64,000 nt of DNA from an uncultured eubacterium 1-6. GTDB lineage: Bacteria; Bacillota; Clostridia; Lachnospirales; Lachnospiraceae. A model generated the notes under the pieces. The model was not told the DNA's origin and did not search any database. It saw only the letters and a program-made list of their open reading frames with translations. The DNA is taken from assembly GCA_903789595.1 (NCBI GenBank), contig CAIFEZ010000004.1, positions 120,574-184,573 of the forward strand, read 5' to 3'. Of the stretch, positions 34,580-44,114 are shown piece by piece. Made by a program: the position numbers and the translations under genes. Every line of letters begins with the position of its first letter. Within the stretch, counting starts at the first letter, position 1.

Positions 34580-36250
34580 ATGACCAGAGAACAGTACGAA
34601 TCATTACAATTGAAAGAGCTTCGCGAAATCGCGAAGTCAAGGAACCTCAAAGGAACGACAGCCATGCGCAAGGAACAGCTGATTAACCGCATGCTTGAGG
34701 AAGACGCGAAGGAATCCCCTAAACCGGAAGCAGCAGAGGCAGAATCCCCGAGAGCGGCGTACACAAAGCCGGAATCCGCAAGAGAAGAATCTCCAAGAGC
34801 AGAATCCCCGAGAGCCGACTACGCGAGAAGCGCTTCTTACAGAAACGACGGCAGCAGCCGGAGAAATTCCTTCCGCGGGAACGAAAATGATCACAGCACC
34901 CGAAAGGATTTTCGGCAGAACGAATCCCGGGACCGTCAGAACGGGTATGAGCGCCAGAACAGCGGCGACCGACAGAACGGATATGAGCGTCAGAACAGCG
35001 GCGACCGACAGAGCGGATATGAGCGCCAGAACGGCTATGACCATCAGAGCGGTGAGGACCGCCAGAACGACGGCTTTGAAGATAACGAAAATGAGCAGAT
35101 GCGCCAGGAGCTGGGGCAGCTCGACAGCGGTGCGGAAGCGCACGGCATCCTGGAGGTCATGGCCGACGGATACGGCTTTATCCGTTCTGAAAATTTCCTG
35201 CCGGGAGACGATGACGTCTATGTATCCCCTTCCCAGATCCGAAAATTCCGTTTAAAAACCGGAGACGTCCTCTGCGGCAATACCCGAATCAAAACACAGA
35301 ACGAGAAATTCTCTGCTCTTCTGTTCGTAAAAAGCGTGAACGGCCTCGACCCCTACGTCAATGCGCGCCGGATGAATTTTGAGGATATGACCCCAATATT
35401 CCCGAATGAACGCATTCATCTGGAGCGGCCGGGCGGCCCCGTCGCGATGCGTATCGTGGACCTGGTCAGCCCCATCGGCAAGGGACAGCGAGGAATGATC
35501 GTCTCTCCGCCAAAAGCCGGAAAGACGACTCTGCTGAAGGACGCGGCGAAATCAATCCTGAGGAACAACCCGGAAATGCACGTGATTATCCTCCTGATCG
35601 ATGAACGTCCGGAGGAAGTAACCGATATTAAGGAAACCGTCCGCGGGAAAAATGTCGAAGTCATTTACTCAACCTTTGACGAGCTTCCCGAACATCACAA
35701 GCGCGTCTCCGAGATGGTGATTGAACGGGCAAAGCGCCTGGTCGAGAACAGACAGGATGTCATCATCTTTATCGACAGTATTACCCGTCTCGCGAGAGCA
35801 TACAATCAGGTTGTTCCTCCGAGCGGAAGAACTCTCTCCGGCGGTCTTGACCCGGCAGCGCTCCATATGCCGAAACGCTTCTTCGGCGCCGCTCGGAACA
35901 TGCGTGAGGGCGGGAGCCTTACCATCCTTGCCACCGCGCTTGTAGACACGGGAAGCAAAATGGATGACGTTGTCTACGAGGAGTTCAAGGGCACCGGCAA
36001 CATGGAGCTGATTCTCGACCGTAAGCTTCAGGAGCGGCGTGTCTTCCCGGCCATCGATCTTGCGAGATCCGGAACGAGAAGAGAGGATCTTCTTCTGGAG
36101 CCCGAAGAGCTCGAGGCTGTCAACAACATGCGCCGGGCGCTGAACGGCCTCCGCGCGGAGGAGGCCGGTGAAAATGTCCTAAACATGTTCGCACACACAA
36201 GGACCAACCGGGAGCTTGTTCAGATGCTGCGGAAGCAGAGGATCGTCTGA
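34580..36250 (+). CDS. rho: Transcription termination factor Rho with a disordered insert
   Basis: A 556-residue Rho. Residues 1-42 are the helical Rho N-domain ([20 protein letters not shown]). Residues about 43-180 are a low-complexity insert rich in Arg, Gln, Asn, Glu and Ser, containing a 12-residue repeat ([12 protein letters not shown]) three times. The RNA-binding fold follows ([19 protein letters not shown]), then the hexameric ATPase with [20 protein letters not shown] and [20 protein letters not shown]. It unwinds RNA from stalled polymerase at Rho-dependent terminators. I use ATG 34580, behind GAGAGGACG, instead of the in-frame ATG at 34550. rpmE follows after a large palindromic element. 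Confidence 0.94.
   Translation: MTREQYESLQLKELREIAKSRNLKGTTAMRKEQLINRMLEEDAKESPKPEAAEAESPRAAYTKPESAREESPRAESPRADYARSASYRNDGSSRRNSFRGNENDHSTRKDFRQNESRDRQNGYERQNSGDRQNGYERQNSGDRQSGYERQNGYDHQSGEDRQNDGFEDNENEQMRQELGQLDSGAEAHGILEVMADGYGFIRSENFLPGDDDVYVSPSQIRKFRLKTGDVLCGNTRIKTQNEKFSALLFVKSVNGLDPYVNARRMNFEDMTPIFPNERIHLERPGGPVAMRIVDLVSPIGKGQRGMIVSPPKAGKTTLLKDAAKSILRNNPEMHVIILLIDERPEEVTDIKETVRGKNVEVIYSTFDELPEHHKRVSEMVIERAKRLVENRQDVIIFIDSITRLARAYNQVVPPSGRTLSGGLDPAALHMPKRFFGAARNMREGGSLTILATALVDTGSKMDDVVYEEFKGTGNMELILDRKLQERRVFPAIDLARSGTRREDLLLEPEELEAVNNMRRALNGLRAEEAGENVLNMFAHTRTNRELVQMLRKQRIV
34931..35038 (+). repeat. Three 36-bp tandem repeats inside rho
   Basis: Units starting with GACC at 34931, 34967 and 35003 are nearly identical and encode the 12-residue repeat of the Rho insert. 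The multiple of three keeps the frame. Confidence 0.85.
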
Positions 36251-36261
36251 ACTCCGTCGTC

Positions 36262-36514
36262 GTTACAGTTCATGCGCCACTAAAACGGTAAAGATTTTAC
36301 AGTCCCTTTGCCGGAGCATTACTGGCTGTTTAAAGTTTTATCCGTGAATTCTTCATGAAGTGGATAGCGAGGACTGTCTGACGAAGGCGCTTGCGCCTGA
36401 GGAGTTCCGCAGCTTCATAAAATCAGGATAAAACTTTACTACAGCCAGTTTGCGAAGGGTAACAGAACAGGACTGTAAAATCCTTACCGTATAGGGTTGG
36501 ATGTGAACAGTAGC
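36262..36514. repeat. R2 palindromic element, full-length copy (R2a)
   Basis: A 253-bp imperfect palindrome filling the rho-rpmE gap. Ends: GTTACAGTTCAT (36262) and GTGAACAGTAGC (36503-36514). Inside, ACGGTAAAGATTTTACAGTC on the left mirrors GACTGTAAAATCCTTACCGT on the right, as do ACTGGCTGT...TAAAGTTTTATCC and GGATAAAACTTTA...ACAGCCAGT. The centre is near GCGCTTGCGC (about 36391). There is no ORF. Related copies are at 48829, 52839 and 63933. Confidence 0.75.
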
Positions 36515-36553
36515 CCGCCATCTGAACTCCTGCGAACATTACAGAAAAACCGG

Positions 36554-36582
36554 TTGCAATACAGAAATTCCCGTGCTATGAT
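36554..36582 (+). promoter_or_regulatory. rpmE promoter
   Basis: TTGCAA (36554-36559) and TATGAT (36577-36582), spacer 17 bp, 82 bp before rpmE. Confidence 0.6.
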
Positions 36583-36664
36583 AAGAAGGCTGTTAATCTG
36601 ATACGAAAGTTGAGACACAGCATACCAATAAATTTGCCAGATATGAATTGGAAGAGGTGAAAAC

Positions 36665-36865
36665 ATGAAAGAGGGCATTCATCCAGAGTATTATGAAGCT
36701 ACCGTTACCTGCAACTGCGGGAACACCTTCAAGGTAGGTTCTACAAAGAAGGAGATCCACGTCGAGATCTGCTCCAAATGCCATCCGTTCTACACAGGAC
36801 AGCAGAAGGCAGCAAAGGCTCGTGGCCGTATTGACGCATTCAACAAGAAATACGGTCTTAAGTAA
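36665..36865 (+). CDS. rpmE: 50S ribosomal protein L31 (zinc-binding form)
   Basis: A 66-residue protein, [20 protein letters not shown] onward, with the zinc ligands in CNCG and [10 protein letters not shown]. This is the cysteine-containing (C+) L31 type, which can serve as a zinc store. GAAGAGG precedes ATG 36665. Two hairpins follow its stop codon. Confidence 0.97.
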   Translation: MKEGIHPEYYEATVTCNCGNTFKVGSTKKEIHVEICSKCHPFYTGQQKAAKARGRIDAFNKKYGLK

Positions 36866-36866
36866 G

Positions 36867-36904
36867 CTCTGTGGGAACGCAGGCAGGCCGCCTGCGGCAC
36901 AGAG
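36867..36904 (+). terminator. Hairpin directly after rpmE
   Basis: CTCTGTG (36867-36873) with CACAGAG (36898-36904), and an inner GCAGGC with GCCTGC. T-rich sequence comes only 13 nt later, so it may be an RNA stabiliser rather than the main terminator. Confidence 0.5.
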
Positions 36905-36947
36905 AATCATATGCATGCTTTTTACAGCATTCATCAGACAAACAGAA

Positions 36948-36980
36948 ACGGGTCGGGACATTCGTTCCGGCTCGTTTTTT
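36948..36980 (+). terminator. Intrinsic terminator after rpmE
   Basis: ACGGGTCGGGAC (36948-36959) pairs fully, allowing G-U, with GTTCCGGCTCGT (36964-36975) over an ATTC loop, followed by TTTTT. Confidence 0.8.
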
Positions 36981-36997
36981 GTCCGCATAAACTTTAT

Positions 36998-37026
36998 TTG
37001 CGCCTGCCGTCATGTTATCGTATAAT
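36998..37026 (+). promoter_or_regulatory. Promoter of the DUF1385-prmC-prfA operon
   Basis: TTGCGC (36998-37003) and TATAAT (37021-37026), spacer 17 bp. Confidence 0.5.
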
Positions 37027-37142
37027 TCTGCTGTAGAAGCTGTGCCCCCATGCCGCGGCAGGCCGGAGAAGCCGGTCACTCACAGAACTGCGGGAGAGCG
37101 CAGCACGGGACCCTTTAAAATTCAAATCTCGGAGAGTATACA

Positions 37143-38120
37143 ATGGTCAATTCAGGAATCGGCGGACAGGCCGTAATCGAGGGAATCATGATGCGCAACG
37201 GCGCAAGCTACGCCGTTGGCGTCCGCACGCCGGACAGCACAATCGCGGTCGAGCGCCATCCCTTTCGCAGCATCGTCAGTCAGCCGGGCATCATGAAAAT
37301 TCCACTCCTCAGAGGCGTTATTGCCTTTATCGATTCTCTCGTTATCGGCATCCGCTGTCTGATGATTTCCGCGTCCTATTTCGACGAAGAACCGGCAGAC
37401 ACCGCCGCTGATTCAAGGTCCTCCCTGACAAAAGAGGAAAGGGCAGAAAAAGAAGCCGGAAAAGCGCGCGAGGAAAGGCTGATGATGACAGGCTCAGTCA
37501 TTTTTTCTCTTGTTTTCGCCATTGCGGTCTTTATGCTGCTTCCCTATTTTCTTTCGGTGCTCCTGTCCCGCTTCATTGATTCCGTATTCGCGGTTTCCCT
37601 GTTTGAAGCGGCTGTCCGGGTACTGATCTTTATCGCGTACCTGATACTGATTTCCAGGATGAAGGATATTCAGCGGACCTATATGTATCATGGCGCCGAA
37701 CACAAATGCATCAACTGTCTGGAGCACGGTCTGGAGCTGAATGTGGAGAATGTCATGAAGAGCTCCCGCTTTCACAGGCGATGCGGAACCAGCTTTCTGG
37801 TCTATGTGATTCTGATCAGTGCGGTTCTCCTGATGTTTGTGCAGACCGGTTCTCATGTCACGCGCATCGTCATTCGCCTGCTCCTGGTTCCGCTGATCGC
37901 CGGCATCTCATATGAGCTTCTCCGCATCGCCGGGACTTCCGACGGACGGCTCGTCCGCGTCCTTGCCCGTCCGGGGCTTGCCATGCAGAAGTTGACGACC
38001 CGGGAACCGGATGCGGAGATGGCGGAGGTCGCAATTGCCGCGGTCGAGGCGGTGTTTGACTGGAAAGCCTTCCTCAGGGAACATTTTCCGGCCGATACCG
38101 GGGAAGGAGGTTTGACATGA
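37143..38120 (+). CDS. DUF1385 (YqhQ-like) membrane protein
   Basis: A 325-residue protein beginning GIGGQAVIEGIMMRNGASYA, the family signature. Hydrophobic helices lie at about 65-85, 118-142, 150-175, 220-240 and 245-265, with a charged loop at about 85-115. YMYHGAEHKCINCLEHG and FHRRCGTSFLVYVI are conserved. Function is unknown, although the gene is often next to rpmE, prmC and prfA in Firmicutes. The prmC ATG overlaps its stop codon by 4 bases. Confidence 0.85.
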   Translation: MVNSGIGGQAVIEGIMMRNGASYAVGVRTPDSTIAVERHPFRSIVSQPGIMKIPLLRGVIAFIDSLVIGIRCLMISASYFDEEPADTAADSRSSLTKEERAEKEAGKAREERLMMTGSVIFSLVFAIAVFMLLPYFLSVLLSRFIDSVFAVSLFEAAVRVLIFIAYLILISRMKDIQRTYMYHGAEHKCINCLEHGLELNVENVMKSSRFHRRCGTSFLVYVILISAVLLMFVQTGSHVTRIVIRLLLVPLIAGISYELLRIAGTSDGRLVRVLARPGLAMQKLTTREPDAEMAEVAIAAVEAVFDWKAFLREHFPADTGEGGLT

Positions 38121-39016
38121 CGCATTCCGCACCATCCGTTCACGCAATGAACGGTTCCCCGGACTCCTTCCGCAGCTGGTATCTTCACGGAGTCAGCCAG
38201 CTGTCCGCCTCCGGAATCGACGACGCGAAAACGGATGCCTGGCTGCTGATGGAGTATGCCGCCGGCATTTCACACTCCTGGTATCTGCTTCACCGGGAGG
38301 AACCCATGCATCCGGATGCTGCCGCGAAATATGAACGGCTTCTGACAGAGCGCAGCCGCCATATTCCGCTCCAGTATCTGACCGGTCAGGCCTGGTTTTA
38401 CGGCAACTGCTTTTCGGTAACGCCGGCCGTCCTGATCCCGAGGCAGGATACCGAGACACTCGTCGAAGAAGCGGAAAAGGTTCTGAAGAGCGGCATGCAC
38501 ATTCTCGATATGTGTACCGGCAGCGGCTGCATCCTGCTTTCCCTGCTGAAGGAGAATCCCGAAGTGACGGGAACCGGTGCCGATCTTTCACCGGAAGCGC
38601 TGAATGTCGCGCGCGCGAACCGCAAAGCCCTGGACATACCGGATGAACGTGCCGCCTTTTGCTGCGGAGATCTGTTCACAGCCCTTCCGTCCGAAGAAGA
38701 ATATGATATGATACTGTCCAACCCGCCCTATATCCGCACAGACGTTATTGCAGGGCTTGAACCCGAGGTGCGGGATCATGAGCCGTTTCAGGCCCTCGAC
38801 GGACATGAAAACGGGCTGTATTTTGAAGAAAAAATAGCAGATGAGGCCAGACAGCATTTTCGGAGAGGAAGCGACGGATATCTTTTTCTGGAAATCGGAT
38901 ACGATCAGGGGTCTGATATGCGCAGAACGCTCGAGCGTCTCGGATACCGGAACATCCGCGTCACGAAGGACCTCGGAGGAAATGACCGTGTCGCCGGCGG
39001 TACTTTTCGCCGCTGA
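38117..39016 (+). CDS. prmC: Release factor glutamine methyltransferase PrmC
   Basis: A 299-residue enzyme with an N-terminal helical domain, [15 protein letters not shown] site [15 protein letters not shown] and catalytic NPPY in [14 protein letters not shown]. It methylates the GGQ glutamine of release factors, and its substrate RF1 is encoded next. AAGGAGG precedes ATG 38117, which overlaps the DUF1385 stop. Confidence 0.95.
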   Translation: MTHSAPSVHAMNGSPDSFRSWYLHGVSQLSASGIDDAKTDAWLLMEYAAGISHSWYLLHREEPMHPDAAAKYERLLTERSRHIPLQYLTGQAWFYGNCFSVTPAVLIPRQDTETLVEEAEKVLKSGMHILDMCTGSGCILLSLLKENPEVTGTGADLSPEALNVARANRKALDIPDERAAFCCGDLFTALPSEEEYDMILSNPPYIRTDVIAGLEPEVRDHEPFQALDGHENGLYFEEKIADEARQHFRRGSDGYLFLEIGYDQGSDMRRTLERLGYRNIRVTKDLGGNDRVAGGTFRR

Positions 39017-39033
39017 AAGAAAGGTGGAAGATT

Positions 39034-40110
39034 ATGTTTGAAAAGCTGGAAGATGTTCAGCTCCGGCTTGAAGAGGTTCTGAGCCGCCTCAGTGATCCGG
39101 ACACAGCCGGCGATCCGGCGCGTCTCCAGAGCCTGATGCGGGAACAGGCCGAGCTGCAGCCGGTTGCGGACGCCTATGCGTCCTATAAGAAAAACGAAAC
39201 CGCCATTTCCGAGAGCGTTGAACTTCTGGAATCTGAACATGACCCGGAGATGCGCGAAATGCTCAAGGAAGAGCTGCAGAACGCCCGCAGTCAGAAAGCG
39301 GATCTCGAACAGAAACTGAAGCTTCTGCTCCTGCCGAAGGATCCGAACGATGAGAAAAACGTGATATTTGAGATCCGCGCGGGTGCAGGCGGTGAGGAAG
39401 CCGCTCTGTTTGCGGCGGAGATCTACCGCATGTACCTGAAATACGCAGACAGCAGAGGCTGGAAGACAGATCTCGTCAGCCTGGAGGAAACAGGCCTCGG
39501 CGGATGCAGGGAATGCACTTTCAAGATCATTGGACGGGGTGCCTATTCCCGCCTGAAATACGAGAGCGGTGTACATCGGGTGCAGCGGGTGCCGGCCACC
39601 GAATCCGGAGGCCGGATTCATACCTCAACCTGCACGGTCGCGGTCATGCCGGAGGTTACCGATGATATCAGCATTGACATTCCGGACAAGGATGTCCGCA
39701 TCGATGTCATGCGCGCATCCGGAAACGGCGGACAATGTGTCAACACCACCGACTCCGCCGTGCGGCTGACGCATCTGCCTACCGGAATTGTCATCTATTC
39801 TCAAACAGAGAAGAGCCAGCTCCAGAACAAGGCCAAGGCATGGGCACTGCTCCGGTCAAAGCTTTATTTTCTGGAACAGCAGAAGCGTCATGACGAAGAG
39901 GCAGAGCTGCGCAGAAGCCAGGTCGGCACCGGTGACCGCTCCGAGAAAATCCGGACCTACAATTTCCCTCAGGGGCGCGTGACAGACCACAGGATTCACC
40001 TGACTCTGCACCAGATCGACAGTATTATGAACGGCAATCTCGACGAACTGATCGACAGCCTCATCGCCGCCGATCAGGCGGCAAAGCTTGCCCGGCTGCA
40101 GGACCGGTAA
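39034..40110 (+). CDS. prfA: Peptide chain release factor 1
   Basis: A 358-residue factor. The codon-recognition motif Pro-Ala-Thr is at 187-189 (RVPATESGG), which identifies RF1, reading UAA and UAG. The peptidyl-hydrolysis motif GGQ is at 232-234 in [23 protein letters not shown] precedes ATG 39034, 17 bp after prmC. The gap that follows (to 40273) contains GC-rich short inverted segments but no gene. Confidence 0.97.
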   Translation: MFEKLEDVQLRLEEVLSRLSDPDTAGDPARLQSLMREQAELQPVADAYASYKKNETAISESVELLESEHDPEMREMLKEELQNARSQKADLEQKLKLLLLPKDPNDEKNVIFEIRAGAGGEEAALFAAEIYRMYLKYADSRGWKTDLVSLEETGLGGCRECTFKIIGRGAYSRLKYESGVHRVQRVPATESGGRIHTSTCTVAVMPEVTDDISIDIPDKDVRIDVMRASGNGGQCVNTTDSAVRLTHLPTGIVIYSQTEKSQLQNKAKAWALLRSKLYFLEQQKRHDEEAELRRSQVGTGDRSEKIRTYNFPQGRVTDHRIHLTLHQIDSIMNGNLDELIDSLIAADQAAKLARLQDR

Positions 40111-40272
40111 CACCGGAGCACATTTTCACGAAAAAACGGTATTGTCCCCTGCGGAATTTACCCGTGCGGGATTTGCCCGCGCCGCAATGCTTGCGGGCTG
40201 CGGGCCGCGGGCCGAGTACCCTGGATCATAAAGGCGTGTCAAACAGCAAAACAAATAATGGGAGGAACAATA

Positions 40273-41187
40273 ATGAAACAGACCACACTGGCAGTGATGG
40301 CCGCCGGAATCGGCAGCCGTTTCGGGAAGGGAATCAAACAGCTGGAGCCTCTTGGCCCAAACGGAGAAATCATCATGGATTACTCCATTCACGACGCGAT
40401 TGAAGCAGGCTTTGACAAGGTTGTGTTTATCATCCGAAAGGATCTGGAGAAGGATTTCCGCGAAATTATCGGCAGCCGCATGGAGAAGAAGATTCCCTGC
40501 GAATATGCCTTTCAGGAACTGGAAAACCTTCCGTCCGGCTTCACAAAGCCCGCGGGAAGAACCAAACCATGGGGCACCGGCCAGGCCATTCTCGCCTGCA
40601 GAGGGCTCATCGACGGCCCGTTTGCCGTGATCAACGCCGACGACTACTATGGCAAAAAGGCCTTTTCACTTCTGCATGACTACCTGACCGCAGATCATCC
40701 GACACAGAACGGCATTCACCAGATCTGTATGGCAGGCTTTCGCCTCGGCAACACCCTGAGCGACAACGGCGGAGTTACCCGCGGCGTCTGTGTGCTCGAT
40801 TCTGACCGGAATCTGGTCGGCGTCAACGAGACCCAGAACATCATCCGAACCCCGGGCGGCGCAGCGGTTCACTCAGCGAACGGCGATGATCCCATCGATG
40901 TGAATTCCATGGTTTCCATGAATATGTGGGGGCTCCAGGCGGATTTCATTGACCTTCTGGAGAATGCGTTCCGGGAATTCCTTTCCTCGATTCCGGAAGG
41001 CGATCTCAAAAAGGAATTCCTTCTGCCGACCTATATCGACCAGCTGCTGCATGAGGGAAAAGCGGTTGTAAAGGTTCTCGACACGGACGAGACCTGGTTC
41101 GGCGTTACCTATCAGGAAGACAAAGACACCGTTCGAAAGGCTTTCTCGGATCTGTGCAGCAAAGGGGTTTACGGAAAGCTTGTCTGA
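40273..41187 (+). CDS. Sugar-phosphate nucleotidyltransferase family protein
   Basis: A 304-residue protein with the nucleotidyltransferase start TTLAVMAAGIGSRFGKGIKQ, KPWGTGQAIL and the metal-binding FAVINADDYYG. The fold is that of GlmU/RmlA-type pyrophosphorylases, but the lid sequence differs from standard GalU or GlmU, so the sugar is unknown. GGGAGGA lies 5 nt before ATG 40273. The neighbours give no clue to the pathway. Confidence 0.78.
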   Translation: MKQTTLAVMAAGIGSRFGKGIKQLEPLGPNGEIIMDYSIHDAIEAGFDKVVFIIRKDLEKDFREIIGSRMEKKIPCEYAFQELENLPSGFTKPAGRTKPWGTGQAILACRGLIDGPFAVINADDYYGKKAFSLLHDYLTADHPTQNGIHQICMAGFRLGNTLSDNGGVTRGVCVLDSDRNLVGVNETQNIIRTPGGAAVHSANGDDPIDVNSMVSMNMWGLQADFIDLLENAFREFLSSIPEGDLKKEFLLPTYIDQLLHEGKAVVKVLDTDETWFGVTYQEDKDTVRKAFSDLCSKGVYGKLV

Positions 41188-41235
41188 GGTGTCGGCTGCT
41201 CTGAGGGGGATGCACTGGCAGAGGACAATTATAAT

Positions 41236-42723
41236 ATGAAGGATAAGAAACCAATAAGATTTTTCGCAAAAACCAGAACTGCTGTACCCGTGCTGCTGCT
41301 CGGTGCCGCGCTGATTCTTCCGGGCTGCGGAAGCACTTCCAACAGCGCCTATTCAAGCGGGATGTCGGCTCTGACATCCGGAGATTATAACACAGCGATT
41401 ACGAATTTTCAGACGGCCGTTGATTCCGAAGGAAGAGCGGCGGAAGGATACCGGGGGCTCGGCATCGCCTACCTCAGTCTCGGGGACTGCAAGAATGCCG
41501 CAGACGCCTTCTCGAAATCTCTGGCGGCGATCAGCCATCCGCGCCAGAACAAAAGCTTCCGCGAAGATGTTCTTTTTTATCAGGCAGAGGCATATGCTGC
41601 GGAGCAGCAGTATGACAATGCCATGACCATTTACAATGAGCTGATCAAATCGGAGGACCGCGCCGGACAGGCTTATCTGCTTCGCGGCAGGCTCTATGCC
41701 CTTGAAAACAAGTTCGGCCAGGCCGGTCAGGATTTTCAGAAAGCATTGGAGCTCGATAACTCCTATGAGATCTATCTTGAGATCTACGACATCTACGTAC
41801 AGAACAACCGTCAGGCAGACGGAGCCGCATTTCTGAAGGACGCTCTCAACAAGAAGCCGTCCGGAGCAGAGGATTACTATCAGCTCGGCAGAATCTGCTA
41901 CGAGCTCAAGGACTATGACAAAGCGGAGACCTACCTCAAGAAAGCCATCGAAAAAAACATATCCGAAGCGGTCATGCTGCTCGGCAGAGTCTACACCGAC
42001 AATGGCGATTACGACAGCGCGACGGCGCTGTACCAGAGCTGCGTCGACAACGGAACCTCCGTATCTCTGGGATACAACGGGCTCGCACTGATTGATATCA
42101 TGAAAGGTGATTATGACGATGCCCTTCAGAAGATTCAGTCAGGCCTCGATACCGATGAAGCTGAATACAGGCAAGAGCTGCTCTACAATGAGATTGTCGC
42201 GTATGAGAAAAAGCTTGATTTCAAAACCGCCGCTTCAAAGATGGAAAGCTTCCTGAAGTCCTATCCCACAAATGAGAAGGCCGTGCAGGAAAATCTGTTC
42301 CTGCAGAGCCGGGTGACGGAGGAAGCGTCCTCCGCGTCAAAAAACACCGTCAGCTCTTCCGGCACAGCAGCTTCTTCTTCCTCAGCGGAATCCTCCGACA
42401 CGGCAGACTCTTCTTCGGCGGACACCTCCGGTGCAGACCAGTCCGGCACTTCGAACAGCTCCGAAGACGGAAGTCAGGACGGCAGCGGCAATTCCGATTC
42501 TTCCGGTTCCTATTCGGGAATTGTCGATGCAGACGGCGACGGCTATGACGACAATACAGGTGTTTACTACGGAACGACCACAGGAACAGACAATGCTGCA
42601 TACGGCAGCTATGGCTCGGTCGGCACTTATGATTCTGCCGGCACCTATGATTCCACCGGTACTTATGATGCCGCCGGCACCTACGATTCCGCCGGTTATT
42701 ACGACGGGAGCACCGGGTATTAA
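41236..42723 (+). CDS. TPR-repeat lipoprotein
   Basis: A 495-residue exported lipoprotein. The signal peptide ends in the lipobox LPGC (about 28-31), with Cys31 the expected lipid anchor. TPR repeats cover about 40-350 (SALTSGDYNTAITNFQTAVD, GRICYELKDYDKAETYLKKA). Then comes a Ser/Ala/Asp linker (about 360-415) and a Gly/Tyr/Asp-rich tail with a six-residue repeat, GTYDSA. It probably scaffolds envelope proteins. The ribosome site is weak. Confidence 0.8.
   Translation: MKDKKPIRFFAKTRTAVPVLLLGAALILPGCGSTSNSAYSSGMSALTSGDYNTAITNFQTAVDSEGRAAEGYRGLGIAYLSLGDCKNAADAFSKSLAAISHPRQNKSFREDVLFYQAEAYAAEQQYDNAMTIYNELIKSEDRAGQAYLLRGRLYALENKFGQAGQDFQKALELDNSYEIYLEIYDIYVQNNRQADGAAFLKDALNKKPSGAEDYYQLGRICYELKDYDKAETYLKKAIEKNISEAVMLLGRVYTDNGDYDSATALYQSCVDNGTSVSLGYNGLALIDIMKGDYDDALQKIQSGLDTDEAEYRQELLYNEIVAYEKKLDFKTAASKMESFLKSYPTNEKAVQENLFLQSRVTEEASSASKNTVSSSGTAASSSSAESSDTADSSSADTSGADQSGTSNSSEDGSQDGSGNSDSSGSYSGIVDADGDGYDDNTGVYYGTTTGTDNAAYGSYGSVGTYDSAGTYDSTGTYDAAGTYDSAGYYDGSTGY
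42622..42693 (+). repeat. Four 18-bp tandem repeats at the lipoprotein 3' end
   Basis: Units from 42622, 42640, 42658 and 42676 encode GTYDSA or close variants; codons vary at third positions, showing selection for the peptide. Confidence 0.8.
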
Positions 42724-42761
42724 ACGGCAGCCTGCGATCAACAGATGAATGGACGAGATAT

Positions 42762-43997
42762 ATGTTTGACAACACAGAAAAGAAAGAGCGGGTCATTCTT
42801 GTCGCCGTCAATACAGGTGATGAGAACGAAACCCGCGACTCCCTGAACGAGCTTCAGGCGCTTGCCGAGACGGCAGATGTCGAAACGGTAACCACAGTTC
42901 TTCAAAACCGAGAAAACCCGGATCCCGGCACCTATATTGGAAAGGGAAAAATCGAAGAGATCGCCGGGATGCTCGAAATGCTGGAGGCGGACGCGATTAT
43001 TACGGACGACGAGCTCACGCCGGCGCAGATGAACAACCTGGCAGAGGCGTTAAACTGCAGAGTTTACGACCGCACCATGCTCATTCTGGATATTTTTGCC
43101 CGGAGAGCCCAGACCAGCGAAGGAAAGATTCAGGTCGAGCTTGCGCAGCTCCGCTACCGCCAGCAGCATCTGGTCGGAATGCGCTCCTACCTGTCCCGCC
43201 TTGGCGGCGGCATCGGAACCCGCGGTCCCGGCGAGAAGAAGCTGGAGATTGACCGCCGGCTGATCGCGGAACGGATCAGCGCCCTCAAGGGGGAGCTGAA
43301 AAAGGTGGAAGAGCACAGGGAGGTTCTGCGGCAGGGCAGAAGAAAGGGAAACATGAAAACCGCGGCGATCGTCGGCTATACCAACGCCGGCAAATCCACT
43401 CTCCTCAACACCCTCACAGATGCAGGAGTGCTGGAGGAAAACGCATTGTTCGCGACCCTCGATCCCACAACGAGGCTTCTGAACCTGCCCGAAGGCGGAC
43501 AGATTCTCCTGACCGATACGGTAGGATTCATCCGAAAGCTTCCGCATACTCTCATCGATGCCTTCCACAGCACACTGGAAGAGGCCGCGCTTGCCGATTA
43601 CATCATTCACGTAGCCGACGCCTCCAGCCCGCACCTGGAGCAGCAGATGAAGGTCGTCTATCAGACCCTGCACGAGCTGAACGCCGACCGGAAGAAGATC
43701 ATCACACTCTTCAACAAACAGGACCTGGCTGCTCCGGGCCTCCACATGCATGATCACCACGCGGATTATGTCATACCGATCTCCGCAAAGTTCGGAGACG
43801 GGCTGGATTCCCTGAAACAGGTTCTGGAGAAGGTCATCCGCGAGGATCAGATCCATATCGAAAGAACATTTTCATATGGCGACGCGGGAAAGATCGCGAT
43901 GATCCGACAGTCCGGGACACTGCTGGAGGAAAAATATCTTCCGGAGGGAATCCGCATCGAAGCATACGTTCCGCAGGAAATCTACGGAAAATTATAA
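42762..43997 (+). CDS. hflX: GTPase HflX
   Basis: A 411-residue protein. The N-terminal HflX domain includes NPDPGTYIGKGKIEEI and RTMLILDIFARRA, the helical linker LSRLGGGIGTRGPGEKKLE is diagnostic, and the G domain has YTNAGKSTLLN (G1), LTDTVGFIRKLP (G3) and FNKQDL (G4). HflX binds the 50S subunit and splits stalled or hibernating ribosomes after stress. The ribosome site is weak. Confidence 0.95.
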   Translation: MFDNTEKKERVILVAVNTGDENETRDSLNELQALAETADVETVTTVLQNRENPDPGTYIGKGKIEEIAGMLEMLEADAIITDDELTPAQMNNLAEALNCRVYDRTMLILDIFARRAQTSEGKIQVELAQLRYRQQHLVGMRSYLSRLGGGIGTRGPGEKKLEIDRRLIAERISALKGELKKVEEHREVLRQGRRKGNMKTAAIVGYTNAGKSTLLNTLTDAGVLEENALFATLDPTTRLLNLPEGGQILLTDTVGFIRKLPHTLIDAFHSTLEEAALADYIIHVADASSPHLEQQMKVVYQTLHELNADRKKIITLFNKQDLAAPGLHMHDHHADYVIPISAKFGDGLDSLKQVLEKVIREDQIHIERTFSYGDAGKIAMIRQSGTLLEEKYLPEGIRIEAYVPQEIYGKL

Positions 43998-44114
43998 CAG
44001 CGCAGCGATTCAGCCTATCATCGGGAGAACCTGCAGCTCTCTCGATATAAAGTGTCCGGGGGCCTTCGGCTCCGGGGCATTTGATAATGACAATTAATTA
44101 AAGGAGGCTCTGAT

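Noticed and set aside
34931..35038. Regular 36-bp repeats resembling a CRISPR array
   Set aside because: There are no spacers, the units are in frame inside rho and encode a peptide repeat.
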